From: Hippasteria phrygiana
Lineage: Eukaryota > Echinodermata > Asteroidea > Valvatida > Goniasteridae
NCBI GenBank assembly: GCA_037893225.1
Contig: JAZGUH010000197.1
Coordinates: forward strand, 434,001-498,000
Direction: 5' to 3'
DNA length: 64,000 nucleotides
Position numbers and translations under genes: made by a program. The notes under the pieces were generated by a model. That model was not told where the DNA came from. It ran no database searches and worked only from the letters and a program-made list of their open reading frames with translations. How positions within the stretch are numbered: position 1 is the stretch's first letter; each line of letters starts with the position of its first letter. This document shows, in pieces, positions 1 through 12,400 of this stretch.

Positions 1-136
1 CTGGGTTTGAGTTTGGGGGTTTGGGTTTTGGTTTCTAGGTTTTGGTTTTGGGGTTTCTGGGTTTGGGGTTTGGGTTTGGGTTTGGGGTTTTGGGATTTGG
101 GTGCTTGGGTTAGGGTGCTGGGGTTTGGGTGTTCCT
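1..136. repeat. Degenerate G/T-rich tract (GGGTTT-like)
   Basis: Irregular runs of GGGTTT, GGGTTTT and one GGGTTAGGG give a strongly G/T-biased tract. A shorter similar tract lies at 337-395. The tract resembles degenerate interstitial telomere-like sequence but lacks a regular TTAGGG period, so it is called simple sequence inside the downstream intron of FANCD2. Confidence 0.6.
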
Positions 137-411
137 ACATTAGTCTCCTTACGGGGTACCAGGAACAAAAGGTAATAACGGGGACAATGGTACCCCACAA
201 GGGAGTATTTAGAAATACATGTACCCCACAAAGTTAATGCTATAGAGTTTGAGAATTCAATGGGGACAAAGGAGAATAAAAGAAGGAAAGTAAAGTCTAA
301 CAATAGAGGTACCCTATATGGGTGCATATGTGAGGATGTGTGCTTGGATTTGGGTTTCTGGATTTGGTTTCTGGTTTTGGGTGGGGGTGGGGGATTTTAA
401 CACATCTGTAC

Positions 412-466
412 CTGAAGTTCATCAATTCCAAGAAGAAGTCGCATTAGGCTGTCCTGACTTCCACCT
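412..466 (-). CDS. FANCD2: FANCD2 exon 6
   Basis: The acceptor is AAAGTGCCAG| and the donor is CTTCAG|GTACAG. The 55-nt exon completes an arginine codon and encodes GGSQDSLMRLLLGIDELQ. The SL.(R/K)LLLGID.LQ motif is a hallmark of this region of FANCD2. It ends in phase 0. No exon 7 is seen between here and base 1, so the gene continues to the left of the window. Confidence 0.9.
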
Positions 467-3400
467 CTGGCACTTTATCAAATAAAAGGCAAAAATTATC
501 TTGTTATGAAATGAGATGTTCAAAAGAGCACCTACATGTACATGTATGCTAAAGGTGCGCTATTTGCTATATTAAAAAAGGTATTACAACAATTCTGAGC
601 ATGCATTTCAGTACATCTATATAAAAGGTTGGACAAACTCATTGTCATCAAAACCTGTATACTATGTTGAGCCATACCTCTCACATTCAGCTGCAGTAGC
701 AGTAGGCAATAAGCTGTACTTGAACCTGTGAAAAACAAAAACGGAATGATTCACTGGCTCCCAAAAAGAAACCACCCTGATGCTAATGAACAATTGTTGA
801 CTGTCATACATGATGAAGGCTATGGTGGTTTTATACCCAAGGGATGCACCTGTCACAGAGGAGCTAGGCAAAACCCTACAACACATTACATTCCTGAGAG
901 GCCATTCAGAATATTCAGTTTCTAAAGCTTGTATGTTCCTGCTGTGACTGGAAAGTTCAATTAAATGGATTTTCCCTGATAAAGAAATATTGAAGAAAAA
1001 TTGTATTGTTTAATAAAAAAGGCCTTACTACAATGTGCATTCTATTTGGTCTTCATAAATATATTGTTCTATTATGTGCTACATATGAAAATTAGGAGCA
1101 CCCTGTGCTTATTTCAAAATAAATATACTTTAAAATCTATTCACAATTTTTGATCTTTTTTTGTCTTACATTGCATATAATTATTGGAAAGCTCAATTTC
1201 AAAAAAAAAATTGGGGGGGGGGGGGTGATAAACCCCAAAGTACGGACAAAGGAGCTTTAAATTTTAATGTTTTTTCCCCAGATTTTAGTTACCTATTTAA
1301 AGGCTCCTCTTACCACAAGCACAAAATCGTCACTCACAAGAGCAGAACATTCTGTGCCTATGGATACATATTCACACAATATCAAGGAATTTTGGTTTGC
1401 AAGCATGTATTCATCTCAATAACTAATGATTTCTGGTTGTTTTTCATATCCAGGAAAGCACAGTCTACATGTCAAAAGACACTGACAAATTATTGGGATT
1501 AATCCAGGTAAACAACAAGATCCCGTTTGTATAGATCTGCAGACATACTGCGTGTTAAAAAACATACAAGTACTTTAAAATTACTGCATGAAAGTCTGAT
1601 GCTTTGAGTATAATGTTTAGAGACGTGTACACTTTTCTGGTGCAAATTTGTTTACGAATCATTAGTTATTACACAATTGGCTATTTTATAAAGAGGACTC
1701 TTTGCCATAGATGACCTTGTCTGGTGAAATAGACATCCCGTGGGCAGCGTTCCTTTCAGGATTGCTTTTTAGTTACATCATTTTTCTTTGGGGTTGGGTC
1801 GATTAAGAGACTATGGGGAAGGGATTCGACCAGTATTCAGACCTTGCCTTGTTTATGGTCACTGATTGTAGTCATGTGATCTCTTTTTTTTCGCATCAAG
1901 AAAGTGTTGTTCTAACCTAGAACCACCTATCAAAGAGATCACAGAACTCTCCCATCTCGGAAGATTTTGAGGGTAAATTTCAGTTTAAAATTTGTGCCCA
2001 GAGACTTCAACCCGTGGATATTCAAATCAAACAGTCATCAAGTCAGGAGAAAACCCTGAGTAATGCCATTCACCTTGGTAAAAACTAACCTCAAATTGAG
2101 CACCCTATTACATCATAACTAAGGCTGCAAGTTCACAGTTTTAAAATTATCCGTCTAACCGTATGTTTTTCGGTTAAGGGTTAACCATAACCGCTGTTCT
2201 TTTGCGTAAACAAAGAAAAACAAACAAGAACAAAGAAAAACAAGTTTGTGGAAGTCAGTTCATTACCTGATTTTGGTACCACGTGATCGGCAGAAATCGA
2301 TCAGACATCGCTAATTAAGATGGTAATCTCAATCAAAAATGGTACATCAAGAACGGGTGTACAATTAGAATTCCCCTGCCCCCACTATGCCGACAATGAT
2401 GCCAAATTAATTCACTACTGACGAGCACATAGGAAGTATTGTTGACGTGCCCCTGCCTGATTGACCCTCAACCAACATCGTAGACGGCCTGTGCCCAAAT
2501 CCAACCAATCATGATATGCTATGCAAAGGTGCACTGGCAAGCACGTGGGAAAACATTCATCGCCACGATATTCCGTCCACCCAAACCCCATTGGCCCTTG
2601 TCAAACATCGTGGTCAGCCCATGCCCAAATCTAAGGAATCATGATGCATCAAGATCAAGGCCCGATTGGCCCTCGTTCATAGCGCATGTGCATGCATTGC
2701 ATCGTTGGTGTAGTCTTGGTCAAGATAAGAATAATAATGGATATTTATAACGCACCGGTATCCGCCAAAAATGACGCTCAGGGTGCAATACAATCAAAAC
2801 AATCAGAACAAATCTATACAATTAAATATAACGAAACCAAAATATTGTGGGTATTCTGGTATAAGTAAGTTTTCAGGGCAATTTTAAATTCAGAAACTGA
2901 TGAGAGAGTACAAATAGCTAGACGCAGTTTGTTCCAAAGATAAGGACCCGCGTGAGAGAAGGATCGATCTCCCCAGAGATTGTGAGTGTGAGGAACAACA
3001 AGCAAAGAAGCATCAGAAGATCTCAACTGCCTTGACGGATTGTACGGAGTTAATAAACTTAGGCTGTATTGAGGAGCTGAAGCATGCAGGCAATGAAAAA
3101 CAAGTAGTAACAACTTGTACTTAATCCGGTCAGCAACAGGGAGCCAGTGCAGAGACTGCAAAATTGGGGTGATGTGGGGTCTAGAATGAGCCAGGATCAC
3201 AATGCGAGCAGCAGAATTTTGGAGTCTTTGTAGACGAGTTCCCAAAATCCAAGGGGATTTTCCATTCTAATATAAAGAAAACACTCACCTCTGTTTACCA
3301 CATTTGCATATCAGCGCGCAAGCGCACAAACCTCGCTGAAAGAAAAGCGCCCAAGTCGCACACTGCATGCCCCATAAAGGACCCTGTAACAAAGCGGCTC

Positions 3401-6400
3401 GGCCTATTTTTAAATTTTTTTTTTTTTAAATATGAAGTTCTCCATTCGGGAGGGAAGGTAAACAGAGGTGAGTGTTTTCTTATTAGAATGGAAAATCCCC
3501 TTGGACTTTGGGAATTCCATTACAGAAAACATCTCACCTCTGTTTACCTACATTTGCAGAGTAGCACCGATAGATTTTGGGGAGGGAGCGACATGCATTG
3601 GCGAAGGCGTCTAAACTGAACCTACAGTGTACATGAAACTGTATAAGACATGAAAAAGTTGTTTAGACATACCTGGGGGCTGCCTATCTATTCTAAAGGA
3701 GCCTTGCGGGCTGCTGATCGTGCAGTTTCTTGGAGGACTTTCCTGCCGATGTGTCCCTCCGCTTGCACGACATCCTTCAAGTGACATCCTTCAAGTGACA
3801 TGATGTGAAGGTGGATGAATTCTTCCAGGAGGCCGTCTACATGTGGCTGTAGTAGCGTGGCTGTAGTAGCGTGGCTGTAGTAGCGTGGCTGTAGTAGCGT
3901 GGCTGTAGTAGCGTGGCTGTAGTAGCGTGGCTGTAGTAGCGTGGCTGTAGTAGCGTGGCTGTAGTAGCGTGGCTGTAGTAGCGTGGCTGTAGTAGCGTGG
4001 CTGTAGTAGCGTGGCTGTAGTAGCGTGGCTGTAGTAGCGTGGCTGTAGTAGCGTGGCTGTAGTAGCGTGGCTGTAGTAGCGTGGCTGTAGTAGCGTGGCT
4101 GTAGTAGCGTGGCTGTAGTAGCGTGGCTGTAGTAGCGTGGCTGTAGTAGCGTGGCTGTAGTAGCGTGGCTGTAGTAGCGTGGCTGTAGTAGCGTGGCTGT
4201 AGTAGCGTGGCTGTAGTAGCGTGGCTGTAGTAGCGTGGCTGTAGTAGCGTGGCTGTAGTAGCGTGGCTGTAGTAGCGTGGCTGTAGTAGCGTGGCTGTAA
4301 GTAGCGTGGCTGTAAGTAGCGTGGCTGTAAGTAGCGTGGCTGTAGTAGCGTGGCTGTAGTAGCGTGGCTGTAGTAGCGTGGCTGTAGTAGCGTGGCTGTA
4401 GTAGCGTGGCTGTAGTAGCGTGGCTGTAGTAGCGTGGCTGTAGTAGCGTGGCTGTAGTAGCGTGGCTGTAGTAGCGTGGCTGTAGTAGCGTGGCTGTAGT
4501 AGCGTGGCTGTAAGTAGCGTGGCTGTAGTAGCGTGGCTGTAGTAGCGTGGCTGTAGTAGCGTGGCTGTAGTAGCGTGGCTGTAGTAGCGTGGCTGTAGTA
4601 GCGTGGCTGTAGTAGCGTGGCTGTAGTAGCGTGGCTGTAGTAGCGTGGCTGTAGTAGCGTGGCTGTAAGTAGCGTGGCTGTAAGTAGCGTGGCTGTAGTA
4701 GCGTGGCTGTAAGTAGCGTGGCTGTAGTAGCGTGGCTGTAGTAGCGTGGCTGTAGTAGCGTGGCTGTAGTGCCTGGGCCTCTGTGACCGGGCGGGGCTGG
4801 ACGCACTGAGGGATGCAACGGCGTCTGACGGCAAGCCCACCGTCCCTCTAGCACATGTGGGTCGACCTCCATTGCTTGTATGTGCTCTTGTAGACTACTG
4901 AAGGTATGCGGGACCTCTCGGGGGATAGTCGTGGGAGGGCTCGTCCTCGAGGAATTTCCGGCCGTCGTACAAATGTATTCAGAGGAACAGACCCGGTTGG
5001 TGCGGCAGAAATATCATGCTTGGAGTGCTGAAGGGAGGGTGATTTCCCCGATGAACGGCTTGAGATGACAGGCTTCTTTTTTGTTTTACGGTTTGTACAT
5101 GAATGTGTTAGCGTCTTATTCCCAGTGTACAATGCACGTACACGCAGCTACATGTAACGCGTAGCGAACTTCATCTTGAGAAAAGACTAAAACCAGGGGT
5201 TATAGCAATTGTTGCAATAAGGCCACCCCCTATAGCGCACCTGCGCCTGCGCGTTGCATTGTTGGTATAGCCTTGGGTTCAATGCAAGCAACCGCACTGA
5301 ATGCAGCCGTCCTTTTCCCATTATACAATGCATGAACACGCAGCTAACACGTAGCGTACTTCGTCTTGAGAAAATACTAAAACCAGGGGTTATGGTGAAC
5401 CCGGCCCATACAGGGCGCATTCGTTGCATGCATTGTGCATACCACTGATCTATGTACAATGTCTGTCTTGTGTACATGTAAGACATGACATCATTTTTTG
5501 ACAGCTCAAGTGTGATCGTTTATGGTATTAATTATCAGCTTTTACTAACCAACAATGCCAAAATAGAAACAAATGCTCGTCTTTCTAGAGTGCCGTAAAG
5601 AAGTTAACTCATGGAGGTAGGATGGCCAACTGAGGGTAAATGTCGTAGTGCTCCAACTACCGTACTCAATGAGTGAAGCCTTGTACACCCAGCCCCGATC
5701 CTGCCGCCCCGATCTTGCCGGCCCCGATTCGCGATCTCGGTGGGCGGATCAAAGCTCAATCCCGGCGGACCCGATCCTGGTTGCCCCGATCTAACGATGT
5801 CGTGGTGACTTCCATTTGTGTTCTTGGTCGAATCTTCAAAACGTTTTTTATTTTTGCGCTCGCCCACAACTCTGTGCTCCAAGAAGGAAAGGCCGATTTT
5901 TATAAATTGGATTACGGTTAACCGAAATGGTTAAATGCAACCGTGCAAACTTTTAAACGGTCAGTTAACCGTGTAAACGTTTCCAAACTTCAGCCCTAAT
6001 CATAACGAATGAAGATTACGCAACCATATTTGCACCAACAAATTTTACAGGTCTCTTTCATGCAGTAATTTTGAAGTTAATAACAAAACAAAAGTAGGAA
6101 ATGTGTTTTTAACACGCAGTACATGTAGACCAAGGAAAGCAGTATTGTACAGACAGCTGTCTAGTTTGCTTTTTGAAAATTCCCGGTGAATTTTGAATGC
6201 AGTAAATTTCTACTAGGAATTTGGGGAATTTTGCAGGAACATGGGGAATTTTCAGAAAACTTTATGGAAATTTTGGACATTTGCAAAAGTTCAAAAGGTT
6301 GATGTTAAAATCATGGTTGATCTTGGAGTAACCTTTTTCAGAGTAGCTCACAGATTCCTCACAAAGAAAGGAAAATATAATTATTAATTAACCACAAATT

Positions 6401-9400
6401 TTCGGTATCTAAACACCAGATTAAAAAAAAAATGAGGTTGTGGGAATTCCCATGTGTCTAAACATAGATTTTAGAAAATCATAGACGGGTAGTACATTTA
6501 CTGAAATCACACAATGATTGAGATTAATTTGGACACAAACTTTTCAGACACATTACAATTGGTGCAGAAATATCTAGAAAAATACAATGGTGAGGACACT
6601 ATCATTTTGAAATAAATCTATCCAGTAAACATGTTCTCATGTATACATGTACATATACATGTTAGGCCAATTCTGCCAGATGAAGGACCCAGGAAATCAA
6701 AACAACATGTAAAAGCCCTTTTGTTTCTGTGAAAAGTGTTACAGAACATCATGATATTGTTATTTGTCATGTTTGTTGAACAAAAGTGCCAATTTACAAA
6801 TGTACCATAATATTAAACAAACATTCCCTGAATTCCTAACCCCTTGAAAACGTCCAAAACTTTCCATGAACATTTTCCAAATTTGTGGAAACTTTCCGAG
6901 TCTTTTTCAAACCTACGTATTTGCAATATGTTGACCCTGCTTAGCGGAAAATTTACTTTCCTTTAATTTAAAAGTGCTAATAACTGAATATGTACATGTA
7001 TTGAATGCAAAACAGATTTTAAACATTTTACAGTGATTATATGCAAGTTTACCTTACTGGATCCTCAATGTGATTCTGAATTCCAGTTGCAAATTCTTCT
7101 ATAACCTACATGTACATGTAAATGTAAATGAGAAAAAGAGAAAAAGAGTTTTATTTCCTTCCTTACACAAAATAAAGCAGTACAAGTACATCAATATGTA
7201 CAGTGTATCTTCTAAAAGTTTCCATACAATGGAAATGCCTCTGGAAAGGCAAAAAACCAAACTATTGAATTATTACAGTACCTTAATTGACTGTCAGTAC
7301 ATGATAGTCTCAAGCATCCTGAGTACCTGGTGTGCTGTCATTCTCAAGAAAAGTGGAATTTGTGTATCAAAGTTGGCCGACAATCGTTGGAAATGGTCTA
7401 GTTCCCTGACCTGATAATTCCCAGACGTCTATAAATTGCTCCGTTTTGTCTTATGTAGGGTCAGCGAACCAGACTTAAATAGTTTTTTCTTTTCTCTTTG
7501 TTTTCACGGCATCAATGCACGCAAAACTTTAAGCAGGTCAGTTTTACAGTATTTGCTAAAAAATAACCCCCAAATCCATTCCTTTCTGAAAATTACAGTA
7601 AAAGCAAATGATATACTACAAGTTTCTAACTATTAAGCACCTAATTGCAGGGAAACCAAACAAATCATGACAGACCTGTCCGAGATCACTCGATCGCTTC
7701 AAAGCCTTGATTAACTTCAGTTGAAACATAGCCTGGTCAACACCTGCAAGAAATCATGAAGGCCAGCATGAATTGGTTTTACAAATTTAGAATTGATCCA
7801 TCACATCTCCTATCACTGAATTATCAATCTTCATTCAAGGTAAACAACGTTGCGGTTTAAATGTAGTGTACATGTACATCATTGGTCATTGTTGCAATTT
7901 TAAGAAATGGGCGGATTTGGGGGTTAAAGTATTTTATAGGAAATATCGTTCCACTGACCTGTTCAAAGTTTTGCATTGTTGGATGGCGAAAAAAACGAGA
8001 GAAAAACGGTGCTCGTTTTCAACCGTCGGGCGGATGATAGCCTTTAGTCAAGGCACGGGTGGCTATCTAGACACGTGACGTGACGTGCCCCGAATATGCT
8101 AGCATGTCCAGGGCGTGCCACTCGTCCAGGTAGCCACGCGCGCCTTGACATAAGGCTACATGGCAGTTTTCCAACGATTTAAATCGTTGGAAAACGATAT
8201 AAATTTTCACTTTTCTTGACAACAACAGCACACCTGGTGCCATCATTTCACAGGATCATTGAGACTACTATTAACTTACAGTCTAGTAAGGTTTTCGTAA
8301 TAATTCAGTAAACAAAATTGAGGATTACCAATCGTGTACACTACGTTTAACCACATAAGAATTTATTAACCTTGTCATTTTAAGAAATGTCGAGTTTACT
8401 CGATAGGCCATGGCATCTTTAGATAAATCTGCTGCTTACCAATGTCAACTTTACTCAACAAGGAAACCACACACCAGAACATCAAAACAACAGTTCATGT
8501 ACATGTATATTTATCATTTTTCAACAACCTGTAGTGCTTGTGTTTTTCGCCATTCATACACGATCCTTACACCAACAGAAACGGCTTGTTCAGATCTTTC
8601 CAATGGTGATATCAAATTCATGTGGCACCATTATAATATTCTGAGAAAACTCAATCCGAACTTTCCCTGTACAGTCGCTTGTATGGAGTGCCACTTGTTC
8701 ATGTACAAGTAACAAACAAGTTTGCTGTTTGATAAAGTGGCCAGTAAAATCAGTAAAAACAGCAATAACTTTGCTATTCAATGGATCAATTTTACACACA
8801 TTTTCCTTTTCAATCAACTTTTGAGAATAAAAATAAAAAATTAAACGAGACTTACCGAAAGGCGAAGTTTGATTGTAATTTCACTGAGCTAATTAAAATA
8901 GAGGGATTACATGAGAGGGCGCTACCAACAAATGTACATGTACATGTATTCCCGCCAATCAGTCTTTTACTAGACCAAATCCGCCAAAATGCATCAGTCA
9001 ATTTTCTTTTTATTGAACCACCACTGAAGTATTGGTTGATGTTGATGGACTTAGTATGGCCTCATATGACAACACTACTCCTAGATCCTAGGAAAAATTC
9101 ATCAATTGCACCGGCACTGCTTCAGACCTGGACCTAGTCCATCATAATCCATCAATAATTGTTCACGCCAGGCCTTTATTAGGACCAAGTCCGCCAAAAT
9201 CCAACGATTTGGGGGATGGATTTATCGCGGTAGGCAGGAAGTGGTTTTTACAATGATCTCAACTTTTATATTCACAGTTAATGTTTTACCAAAACATCCC
9301 CTAAATAAAGTCTGATATTTTCCCCCGAGATTTTAAGAAATTTTTTTCCTTCCTAGGAATTGACCGTGGTGAAATGTATGTGGCCTATTTCCGAGTAGTA

Positions 9401-12400
9401 CAATGGGGGTGTAAATGGCGCCACCAACGTCAAAAGAGTCCATCACCACCACCCCCCCCACCCCTCTTTTTAAAATTATTTTCCGGGGCAAAACAATCTG
9501 GGACAACATTTTTAAAACAATTTCAACATTCTTAAAAAAAGAATTGTGAGGCCCCTACCCCCCCCCCCCCCCCCCCCCCCAAAGTCAAATCCTGGGTGCG
9601 TCACTGGCAGAAAGTCCTTAATGCCTGATGAACGGGATAACAACCGCCACTCGAAGGAGTTATAATTGGCAACGCAATAGTAAAAAAATTCCGATGCCGT
9701 GATAATAGAGTTGCCGCCATAATAGGGAGTCCGACTTTAATTATAACTGTTCCTTTGACTTGGCAATTACATGTATTGAGTATGTCAATAGCCAAGAATG
9801 GTGCCGCCCCTTTGTCGGAGGTGTGCATATAAACATGTACCGGTTTCATGATTTTAGTAAAGATTCTAGGGGAGGAGCTGAGCCCTTGGGGTAGGCAGGT
9901 GAACTGGAAATCCTGTCCATCCATTCAAATCGCAAAAACCTTTGAGACTCTTGGTGTACTGGCAGTGAAAAGTACGCATCTTCAGGCATGAGAATGGGTG
10001 TTGATAAAAAAACAGGAAAATATTTTGTAACAAAATATAATGTAGTGAGCAAAGCGAACGGAACGTCCAATGGCTGGGTATCAAGTGGCCGCCTTAGTAA
10101 TCATATAGTTATATTATAATCGTTATGTACACGTACACGCGCAGTGTTCTATCCAGGTTTAAATTCTAGCGTAAACTGCGAGTGCGAAGCCATAACGGCG
10201 TGGGGTCCGGGGCCCGCCTAAGGGCCCCAGAAAATTTTGATCGTCAAGATGCTCTGTGGTGCATTCTGAGGCATTTCTGAAGGCGTAAACTTGAACAATT
10301 TATAAGAAAATTCTTACCTTTTTGTCTGCATTTCTTTGAAAAAGCAATCAAAATGACTAGTCCATTGGCAATACTGAACAACACAAACTGTAAAATCTTG
10401 AATTACTTTTAGATTTTTTTCTTTATTGTGTAATGTGTCGGCAAGGGGCACCAAGGCCACCTCAAATACCTTTATTAAAATTGTAGTATGATATTCTCTT
10501 TAATAATTCCCTATATCTGATTCCCTTAATAAAATATGAAAGTAAATCACTTTTTAAATAAATTGTCAGACCTTACATCATGTTCTAAAAAGGCGTCCCA
10601 TTTTAAATAAACAAATGGGTCAACTCATCTCATTATGTTTTACATTACAAAACGTTAGGTATATAAGAATGAAAGTATTAAAACAGCATGCATGATTGAT
10701 AGCCTCTTCATCAGCAAAAGCAATAATCTAAACCAAAAAAGGGGATACTGACGTTTTGCGATCACCATAATTATCTTAAAGGTACATTGTAGTGTACATG
10801 ATTGGTCATTGTTGCAATTTTCAGAAATGGGCAGATTTCGGGGTCAGTATTTTATAGGAAATATCGTTCCACTGACCTGTTCAAAGTTTTGCGTTGTTGG
10901 ATGGCGAAAAAAACGAGAGAAAAAAGGCGTTGGTTTCAACCGTCGGGCAGATGATAGCCTTTAGTCAAGGCGCGCGTGGCTTTCTGGGCGCGTAACGTGC
11001 CCGGATATGCCATCATGTCCGGGGCGCGCCACTTGTAAGGGTAGTCACGCGTGCCTTGACTAAAGGCTACAGGCCAGTTTTCCAACGATTGCCGGCCGGA
11101 AATCGTTGGAAAACGATATAAATGTCCACTTTTCTTGACAACGACAGCACACCTGGTACCATCATTTCACAGGATGATTGAGTAAGGTATTTCGTAATAA
11201 TTCAGTAAAAACAAATTGGAGGATTACCAATCGTGTATACTACCTTTAAACTGCACGCACAGAGTCACTGTGCCGCGGTGGGAGTACTCCATGCCGTACA
11301 ACGCGCTGGAGTGCCCGGCCGACGAGCAGCCCCATGCACGGTGCATTACCGTAACACGTTGGCCACATGTGGATTTATCCACACCTCCGTTTATCGCACA
11401 CGGCACACTCAACCGCTGGTCCACTTCTTGTCGCAATTTGTAGAAAGTTTTGATTGAAATAAATGACTCTCCTTGTTGATCCAACTGTTTGTTTGTTATC
11501 GGCAGGATTTTGTGGACAAATTTTCAAGTTGCCGATTTCAGTTTGTGAATCTTGTCGAGTACAACTACAACTTGAAGGTTCCAAAATACAATTGCATGTA
11601 AGCATGCGTGTCTAGCTACTACACTTGATGCATTGACAACACACAGAATAACGATGGTGGGACCCGACTATAAATTTCGGTGTTGCATGATTTCAAGTCC
11701 CCCAAACAACGGACTCGCTCTGCCCAATATTGCAATACGCACGCTCAGGAGGGTTTTTTCATACGAGTCTATATTTGCCGCATGTGCAAGTATTCCCGGC
11801 TGGACATTGACACGGCATGCATGACGCACTAAGCTTCACGCCCATAATTATCGCATGCATGTGGATGGTGCCGCGTGACCACGCCGTGTCACGTGTCGTA
11901 CCGCGTGCGGTCCGTTCAAGATTTCGGGTCTATAAAAACGATGTCTCAACTCAGAAATTTTACTCGGAATAAAGGGGGATTTTCAGCTCCAGAGTTAAAA
12001 TCCAACATTACCCCCTTTACAACTCACCCCCCACAAATTGAGGGGAAAAAAACGGAATTCCGTTTAAAACCGGAAGATTCTCATGCCTGCATCTTTCAGA
12101 TCAATAGTTGCAAAATAATGATCCTTATCACAAGTGAAATACACACATCACATGTAGCATCTTTGATGGTGTCCATATTGAAATAGTAGTATTCTACATG
12201 TTGGTTTAGGTGTTTGAGATTGAGGATAGTTCGCAAACCATATCTTTTTGGTGTGACAAACATATTTGAATACATTTTTAACCCTAACCATCCCTAACCT
12301 GCCAAAATCAAACACCCCATTTGTGTTGAATTTTGTGTGATTGGGTACTGTAGAGCCTTGGCACCATCACTTTGCATGGGACTTGATGCCCTGATTTTGT

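Larger units (their letters stand above)
2120..5998. mobile_element. hAT-type DNA transposon, non-autonomous and composite, with 8-bp target duplication
   Basis: The direct repeat ATCATAAC flanks the element exactly (2112-2119 and 5999-6006). The ends are inverted relatives: TAAGGCTGCAAGTT at the left, and TAGGGCTGAAGTTT as the reverse complement of the right end. Subterminal GGTTAACCG/TTTAAACGG motifs recur near both ends. An 8-bp duplication with a TA(G/A)GGCTG terminus is typical of hAT elements. No hAT transposase is visible. The interior was filled by later insertions (LINE fragment, foldback element, minisatellite). A related left end lies at 20366. Confidence 0.8.

Noticed and set aside
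1..136. Telomere or chromosome end
   Set aside because: The GGGTTT-like tract is irregular, with only one TTAGGG, and lies inside the FANCD2 gene.
3688..4872. 394-codon minus-strand open frame of YYSHATTATLLQPR repeats
   Set aside because: It is produced by the 14-bp minisatellite, which lacks stops in all minus frames. The flanking residues match nothing I recognise.
4848..5132. 94-codon minus-strand frame and the opposing 62-codon frame (LEEFPAVVQMYSEEQTRLVR)
   Set aside because: Both strands are open over the same stretch inside the hAT element. Neither shows a family signature I can name.
7310..7405. Apparent exon in FANCD2 intron 3 (RELDHFQRLSANFDTQIPLF with splice-like borders)
   Set aside because: The sequence is a partial copy of the dispersed repeat at 7862-8345, and exons 3 and 4 already join in phase with the correct protein spacing.
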